From positions 1 through 64,000 of the forward strand of contig NZ_JARACP010000018.1 of assembly GCF_028765545.1 (NCBI RefSeq): DNA of 64,000 nt, given 5' to 3'. Source of the stretch: Aliivibrio sp. S4MY1. Lineage in GTDB: Bacteria; Pseudomonadota; Gammaproteobacteria; Enterobacterales; Vibrionaceae. The first letter of the stretch is position 1. Every line of letters begins with the position of its first letter. This document shows, piece after piece, positions 59,565 through 64,000 of this stretch. The notes beneath the pieces were generated by a model, which ran no database searches, was not told the origin of the DNA, and saw only the letters and a program-made list of their open reading frames with translations. The translations under genes were made by a program, and so were the position numbers.

Positions 59565-60432
59565 TTAACATTAGCCTCATGACACCAGGTGCCGCGATTA
59601 AAATAACAATAGGGATCATAATAAATACAATCAGTGGTACTGACATTTTTGCAGCTAACTTCCCTATTCGCTCTTCTAACTCCAACATCTGCACTTCTCG
59701 GATATCTGAAGCTAAAGTCGTTAATACTGAATAGATTGATGAACCATAATGCATACTTTGCGTTAATGTCATTACAAAACTTCGCATTTCATTAGAGGGG
59801 ACTTGTTGATACATTTCTTCCAAACCAGCCTCAAGCCCTACCACTCTAGAGTGTTCATTCATTTTATTAAGTACAAGCATTAAGTCTTTATCAAACCCTT
59901 CCATCTCTTTCGCCAAATAAGTTAAAGAGGCTTCAATCGTCATTCCGGTTTGAACACATACCGCCATTAAATCAATTAAATAAGGCATCTGATTTGATAC
60001 TCTCTGAATACGAGATTTAATTTTTGACTGTAAATAAACATCAGGAAACACAATAATAACTATGCCCCACAGTGCCGATATAATCACCCAGTACGTTAGA
60101 TTTATATAAGAATGAAAATACAAACCCGCAACCATTAACTCCCCTAGTACAACCACCGCGTATTTCATTGGCATAATGAGGTGTGAATATTGAGTATTGA
60201 GAAAACCCGCTTGTTGAAGCTTCTTCTTTATATCAGCATCACTACTGTTCAAGCTTGATGTTTTCTCCTTTACCCAGTGAGTAATATACGTCTTATCGCG
60301 CCTCTTCTTTCTAACTCTAGTAAGAAGAGCTAACTTCTTAGCTCTAAATAAACGAGTAGTGAATAGGTAAATAACAAGCATAAAGCCAGAAGAGAACAAG
60401 GTAACAAAAATGAACTGGTTAATATCAAACAT
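59557..60432 (-). CDS. tadC: TadC, inner membrane platform protein (T2SSF family)
   Basis: This 291-residue membrane protein starts at ATG 60432, whose A is also the last base of the tadB stop (TAATG), with AAAAGG upstream. It has an N-terminal helix, a T2SSF/GspF-like domain (about 145-270, with LIDLMAVCVQTGMTIEASL) and C-terminal helices ending in VLIAAPGVMRLML. With TadB it forms the platform for the TadA ATPase. Confidence 0.92.
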   Translation of the reverse strand: MFDINQFIFVTLFSSGFMLVIYLFTTRLFRAKKLALLTRVRKKRRDKTYITHWVKEKTSSLNSSDADIKKKLQQAGFLNTQYSHLIMPMKYAVVVLGELMVAGLYFHSYINLTYWVIISALWGIVIIVFPDVYLQSKIKSRIQRVSNQMPYLIDLMAVCVQTGMTIEASLTYLAKEMEGFDKDLMLVLNKMNEHSRVVGLEAGLEEMYQQVPSNEMRSFVMTLTQSMHYGSSIYSVLTTLASDIREVQMLELEERIGKLAAKMSVPLIVFIMIPIVILIAAPGVMRLMLNA

Positions 60433-61348
60433 TACTTGGCCTTTTTTAGTAAGCCCCAAATAATCGACATGCCTATTATTTCGCTGATAACAACGTAATA
60501 CAAAATAGGTCTACCTTCAGGGTTAAACATGACAAACTCATAATTTTCAGGACTTAAAAATTGCAAAATGAACAGAAAGAAAAAAGGCGTCGCACAAACA
60601 ATCTTTGCTGATATGCGTGCTTCTGATGTTAATGCATATTTTTTTCGCTCAATCGCCCTAACATCAAAAATCAAACGATTTAAACGAGTAATAATATCTT
60701 TAAGCTGACCACCACGGTTCATATTTGCTCTTAATGTGATAACAAAAAACTGAAATGAGGGATACGGATACCTAACGCATGATTTCCTAAATACATCATC
60801 AGGACTCTCACCAAGTTGTAATCGCTCTCCCATCAATTTAAATTCTTTACCTATATTCCCCTCTAATTTAGTTCCAACATAACGAATAGCATGGGTGATA
60901 CTCTCGCCAGATGAAACTGCACTTACTAGCATATTAAGTGCATCAGGAAATTGCTCATTAAACTGTTTTTTTTCTCGCTCTTGAAGCCATAAATAGCTAA
61001 AAATAAGACCAAGAATAACCGTTAAGATTATTGCGACTATATTAGAAACTCTCAGCATTTTCTGGTTAATTATAAAGCCAAAGAACGCTAACACACAGAT
61101 TAAGACCAATGCCTTAAACCAAGCAAAATGACCTAACTGACGCTCTATTTTGTGCCATTTTTGCTGTATTTTTTGTCTCGATTTTTTATCAGTTAATGAA
61201 TTAAGATTAATCGCTTGATTATTGTGGCTTAGGCTACCAACCAACTTTGTCGTGTTATCGTTGTCTAAATACTGACTTTTTTTTACAGGGCTTTTGTCTA
61301 TCAAAAAAACACCAGCAATAAACCCACACCATTCGCTATCCAATACAT
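60432..61348 (-). CDS. tadB: TadB, inner membrane platform protein, with apparent frameshift near the N-terminus
   Basis: The T2SSF domain is clear (FPDALNMLVSAVSSGESITHAI), as are the C-terminal helices. The start is abnormal. ATG 61348, 2 nt after the tadA stop and 7 nt after GAGG, begins MYWIANGVGLLLVFF, a good membrane helix. It then meets TGA at a run of seven T (61303-61309). The downstream frame (LIDKSPVKKSQYLDN onward) would be joined in frame by one extra T, giving 305 residues. Without it, the gene could only start from TTG codons (61343 or 61406) and lose that helix. This may be a frameshift, slippage or sequence error. Confidence 0.85.
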
Positions 61349-61350
61349 AT

Positions 61351-62634
61351 TTACGCCTCAGTATACGAGGGGATAAATGCCGCCTGTATAGTATCTTCCA
61401 TACCAAAAAATCGTGCTTTTTCCATTAATACAGATCGTTGCATTAGCCCTGATGTTAAAAAATGGCCTTTAACTTTATTCGTTTCATCTTGAACTTTACT
61501 TGGTTGAAACTTGAATATTTCTTCAAGTACCACATTGTCACCTTCTAATCCGATAACCTCGGAGATACTCATTATTTTTCGAGTTCCATCATGCAATCGA
61601 CTAATTTGAATGACGATATCCACCGCACTCACAATACTTCGTCTAATGGCTTGAAGTGGTAAATTATTGGTTGCCATCATGACCATCGCTTCTACTCGAG
61701 CTAATGCATCTCTTGGTGAGTTCGCATGTAACGTTGACATCGAGCCATCATGACCCGTATTCATCGCTTGCAACATTTCAAACGCTTCTTCCCCACGACA
61801 CTCACCAACAATGATTCGGTCAGGGCGCATACGTAATGAATTAATAACTAAATCTCTTTGAGAAATAGTTCCTGTTCCTTCAATACCTGATGTTCTTGTT
61901 TCCAATCTCACAACATGAGGTTGTTGTAATCGTAATTCGGCAGCATCTTCTATTGTTACAATGCGTTCACCTTCCGAAATAAACTGAGATAAAGCATTCA
62001 ACATTGTTGTCTTGCCTGAGCCTGTACCACCAGAAATCAAAATATTTAAACGACAACGCGAAGCAACCATTAATAACTGAGCCATTTCTTTACTCATGGC
62101 GCCAAATTCAACTAGGTCTGAAAAACCAATACTCTGTTTTTTAAATTTACGTATCGATACTGATGTTCCATCAATTGCAACAGGAGGTATAACTATATTG
62201 ACTCGACTGCCATCTTCTAATCGAGCATCACAAGTGGGGGTTGATTCATCAACACGGCGACCAACCCTACTCGCAATCCGTTTTGCAATATCAAGCAGTT
62301 GTTTCTCATCAATAAAATTTACGGATACTTTTTCAACAAATCCATTTCGTTCAATAAATACATTTTCATGGCCATTGATCATGATGTCTGTAATCGAATC
62401 ATCATCCATCAAATTTTGTAGAGGACCTAACCCAATAAGTTCATTAACCAAGCGCTCTACAAATTCGTTCTTCATTAGGAGAGAGATCGGTAATTGCTCT
62501 CTATCACTTAATAAATCGATCGCATTTAAAAGCTGCTGAGTTAGCTCTTGTTTGGTTAACTTATTTAATGCTTCTGGTTCTAATGCATTAAATATTTGTG
62601 CTCTTAATTGGATATATAATGCTTTAGTGTTCAT
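61351..62634 (-). CDS. tadA: TadA (CpaF) secretion ATPase
   Basis: This 427-residue hexameric ATPase powers Flp pilus assembly. Walker [12 protein letters not shown], the Asp box [22 protein letters not shown], Walker B-type [16 protein letters not shown] and the His box [19 protein letters not shown] are intact. It belongs to the CpaF/VirB11-like group with an N-terminal helical domain (about 1-120). It is 5 bp after tadZ; tadB follows after 2 nt. Confidence 0.97.
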   Translation of the reverse strand: MNTKALYIQLRAQIFNALEPEALNKLTKQELTQQLLNAIDLLSDREQLPISLLMKNEFVERLVNELIGLGPLQNLMDDDSITDIMINGHENVFIERNGFVEKVSVNFIDEKQLLDIAKRIASRVGRRVDESTPTCDARLEDGSRVNIVIPPVAIDGTSVSIRKFKKQSIGFSDLVEFGAMSKEMAQLLMVASRCRLNILISGGTGSGKTTMLNALSQFISEGERIVTIEDAAELRLQQPHVVRLETRTSGIEGTGTISQRDLVINSLRMRPDRIIVGECRGEEAFEMLQAMNTGHDGSMSTLHANSPRDALARVEAMVMMATNNLPLQAIRRSIVSAVDIVIQISRLHDGTRKIMSISEVIGLEGDNVVLEEIFKFQPSKVQDETNKVKGHFLTSGLMQRSVLMEKARFFGMEDTIQAAFIPSYTEA

Positions 62635-62639
62635 TACAT

Positions 62640-63875
62640 TTACCCTTTAGAAAAGAAACGAAATAAAGAATTTTGCTCTTGCTTCACCTCTTCACCTAAA
62701 ATCAACGAAACCAAATTTGATATAGGGCGAGCCATCACTGACTTTGTCTTCAAAATTTGTAAGCCTTCCAAAACATACTTCGCAGCTTTATTATCAAAAG
62801 GCACAAAAACATGAGGTCTATGCCCTGTGTATTTCTCGGTTTCCTCAAAAGAGACCGCTGCTGGGTTATTAGGTCGAATTGAGTTCATAACCGTAATAAC
62901 TCTCACTTTTTTCTCAACATTATGAGTCGTTGCTAGTTGATATAAACGATTGTATTCACGTAGCGCTGATACGCTAGAATCAAGAACAAAAACAATAACG
63001 TCAATATTCTCAATCAATTTGTTCATATCCGTAGTATTACGAATTAGCTGAGCATGATCTTCTACCATTACACTTGAATAAGATAAAACCTGTTTCTGTA
63101 TCGCTTGCGTATATTCAGTTAATTCTTGAGTTGAAATTGCTTCAGATTCAATAGCAAGAACAGACAATGTTGGCGTTATTTTTTTTACCAGACCAGAGGC
63201 ATAAGCACTATCGATATCAGAAAAAAGCGTTCCTTTTTGTAAAGAACGTTTTTGAAATTGCTTTAATCCCATAAAGATATCAAGATTCCCGCCATGGTAA
63301 TTATGATCAACCAATAACGTAGAAACACCTCGATCTAATGAGAGCGAGCGAGCCACCTCACTGCTTAGTAGAGACGTTCCCATCCCTCCTTTAACGCCGA
63401 CCATTGCGACACGTTTTGCTTTTCGATTTTCACCAACGCCTTTATGCTCTTCATGATTACTCGCAACATGACGCATAAAGTCTGAACACTCTTGTTTACT
63501 CACAGGCCAGAATAAGTAATAAAAGCCCATTTCTTTTAGCAAGCGAATCGTTGAGATTGCATCCTCAGACCCAATCACAACCACCGAGACGTTACTTGGT
63601 AATAAATGTGAGATCCGTTGAGCATCTTGAACAACATTAGCGCTGGTGTTTAATTCAAGGATCACAATATTTGGTGGGTTAATGAGGTCTACTTGACGGA
63701 TTTCATCATCGCTATTCTTACTATTTTTCGGCTCTGAATTACCATCAAAACGAAAAGACTCATTAATTAACGAACGACACTCGTCAGTTTGATAAAAAAG
63801 TACAGTATTTAAATTCTCTTTAGACTGATTGCTGTCTTCATTTTTTACATTTAAGCGTTCAACTAAATCAAACAT
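62640..63875 (-). CDS. tadZ: TadZ (CpaE) polar localisation ATPase-like protein
   Basis: This 411-residue protein has an N-terminal atypical receiver-like domain (about 45-150; VSVVVIGSEDAISTIRLLKEMGF) and a ParA/MinD-like domain (about 155-395). The deviant Walker A is VGVKGGMGTSLL, in which the usual last Lys is replaced by Thr. TadZ of the family places the Tad machine at the cell pole. It lies between an rcpB/cpaD-like gene and tadA. Confidence 0.92.
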   Translation of the reverse strand: MFDLVERLNVKNEDSNQSKENLNTVLFYQTDECRSLINESFRFDGNSEPKNSKNSDDEIRQVDLINPPNIVILELNTSANVVQDAQRISHLLPSNVSVVVIGSEDAISTIRLLKEMGFYYLFWPVSKQECSDFMRHVASNHEEHKGVGENRKAKRVAMVGVKGGMGTSLLSSEVARSLSLDRGVSTLLVDHNYHGGNLDIFMGLKQFQKRSLQKGTLFSDIDSAYASGLVKKITPTLSVLAIESEAISTQELTEYTQAIQKQVLSYSSVMVEDHAQLIRNTTDMNKLIENIDVIVFVLDSSVSALREYNRLYQLATTHNVEKKVRVITVMNSIRPNNPAAVSFEETEKYTGHRPHVFVPFDNKAAKYVLEGLQILKTKSVMARPISNLVSLILGEEVKQEQNSLFRFFSKG

Positions 63876-63908
63876 AGCGACTCCAATAACATCAACTGAA
63901 TACTGCTT

Positions 63909-64000
63909 TTACATTGCATTTTTAGGGTTAACCATTGAGTGCCAACGATTACTTTCGGTGTAACAACCAAGACTTGTTGAACCGTAATAATCGATTTGTT
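63909..64000 (-). CDS. CpaD/RcpB-like pilus assembly protein, C-terminal fragment (cut by window edge)
   Basis: The last 29 codons of a gene that enters from the right edge read QIDYYGSTSLGCYTESNRWH, then SMVNPKNAM, then TAA (63909-63911). The ending with LGC-x-N-x-x-MVNP is like that of CpaD-family Flp pilus lipoproteins, whose C-terminus has a GCA...NLAAMVANP pattern. It lies just before tadZ, the place of rcpB in other tad operons. Only a fragment is seen, so the call is tentative. Confidence 0.6.
   Translation of the reverse strand, partial: QIDYYGSTSLGCYTESNRWHSMVNPKNAM

Noticed and set aside
61344-61406. tadB started at TTG 61406 inside tadA
   Set aside because: The N-terminal residues ([17 protein letters not shown]) are a frame shadow of the tadA end, and the codon has no ribosome site. 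The ATG at 61348 with GAGG explains the start better, at the cost of a frameshift.

Overview
The window is a stretch of gammaproteobacterial chromosome that best fits the Vibrionaceae, most likely Aliivibrio (Vibrio) fischeri or a close relative. The evidence is low GC, luxS, an oadGAB sodium-pump operon, alaS-lysC-csrA next to a tRNA-Arg/Ser array, a second EF-G beside radA and a large PilZ protein, and a small protein of the family that takes its name (VF530) from an A. fischeri gene. No phage, insertion sequence or CRISPR array is seen. The only mobile-type element is one short hairpin repeat that resembles a MITE.

Layout. Positions 1-300 hold the promoters and anti-termination leader of a ribosomal RNA operon that runs leftward out of the window. 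Next, on the minus strand, comes rluD-pgeF-clpB, with its own heat-shock promoter before clpB. Divergent bamD follows, then raiA (with a near-consensus CRP site) and pheA. The 7.6-13.8 kb block (yjjX, trpR, slt, ettA, a PilZ protein, an M23 peptidase) lies between pheA and the convergent tyrA-aroF operon; in E. coli pheA and tyrA are direct neighbours. Then come the rpsP-rimM-trmD-rplS translation operon, ffh, ypjD and corB.

22-32 kb: luxS with a lipoprotein transglycosylase, gshA, a lipoprotein M16 peptidase with yqaA, and oadGAB. 32-33 kb: seven tRNA genes (5 Arg-ACG, 2 Ser-GCT) transcribed leftward from one strong promoter with a GC-rich discriminator. 33-42 kb: csrA, lysC, alaS, recA (SOS box), pncC and divergent mutS. 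No recX is present between recA and alaS. 42-47 kb: an acyl-CoA synthetase, codBA for cytosine salvage, and the VF530-family gene. 47.1-47.4 kb: the MITE-like repeat. 47.4-53.6 kb: EF-G2, radA and a two-PilZ-domain protein.

53.7-55.7 kb: a PhoP/PhoQ-like two-component system. 55.7-64.0 kb: a Tad (tight adherence) Flp-pilus operon on the minus strand, in transcription order rcpB/cpaD-like (cut by the window edge), tadZ, tadA, tadB, tadC, tadD, tadE, tadF, tadG and an OmpA-family gene. Its start (flp, prepilin peptidase, secretin) must lie beyond 64 kb.

The main anomaly is in tadB. The start codon best placed for translation (ATG at 61348, just after the tadA stop and 7 nt after GAGG) opens a hydrophobic N-terminus that runs into a stop at a run of seven T. 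One more T would restore a 305-residue TadB. This suggests a frameshift mutation, homopolymer slippage or a sequence error. Most of the rest is conserved housekeeping DNA; several well-formed regulatory sites in it can be tested directly.
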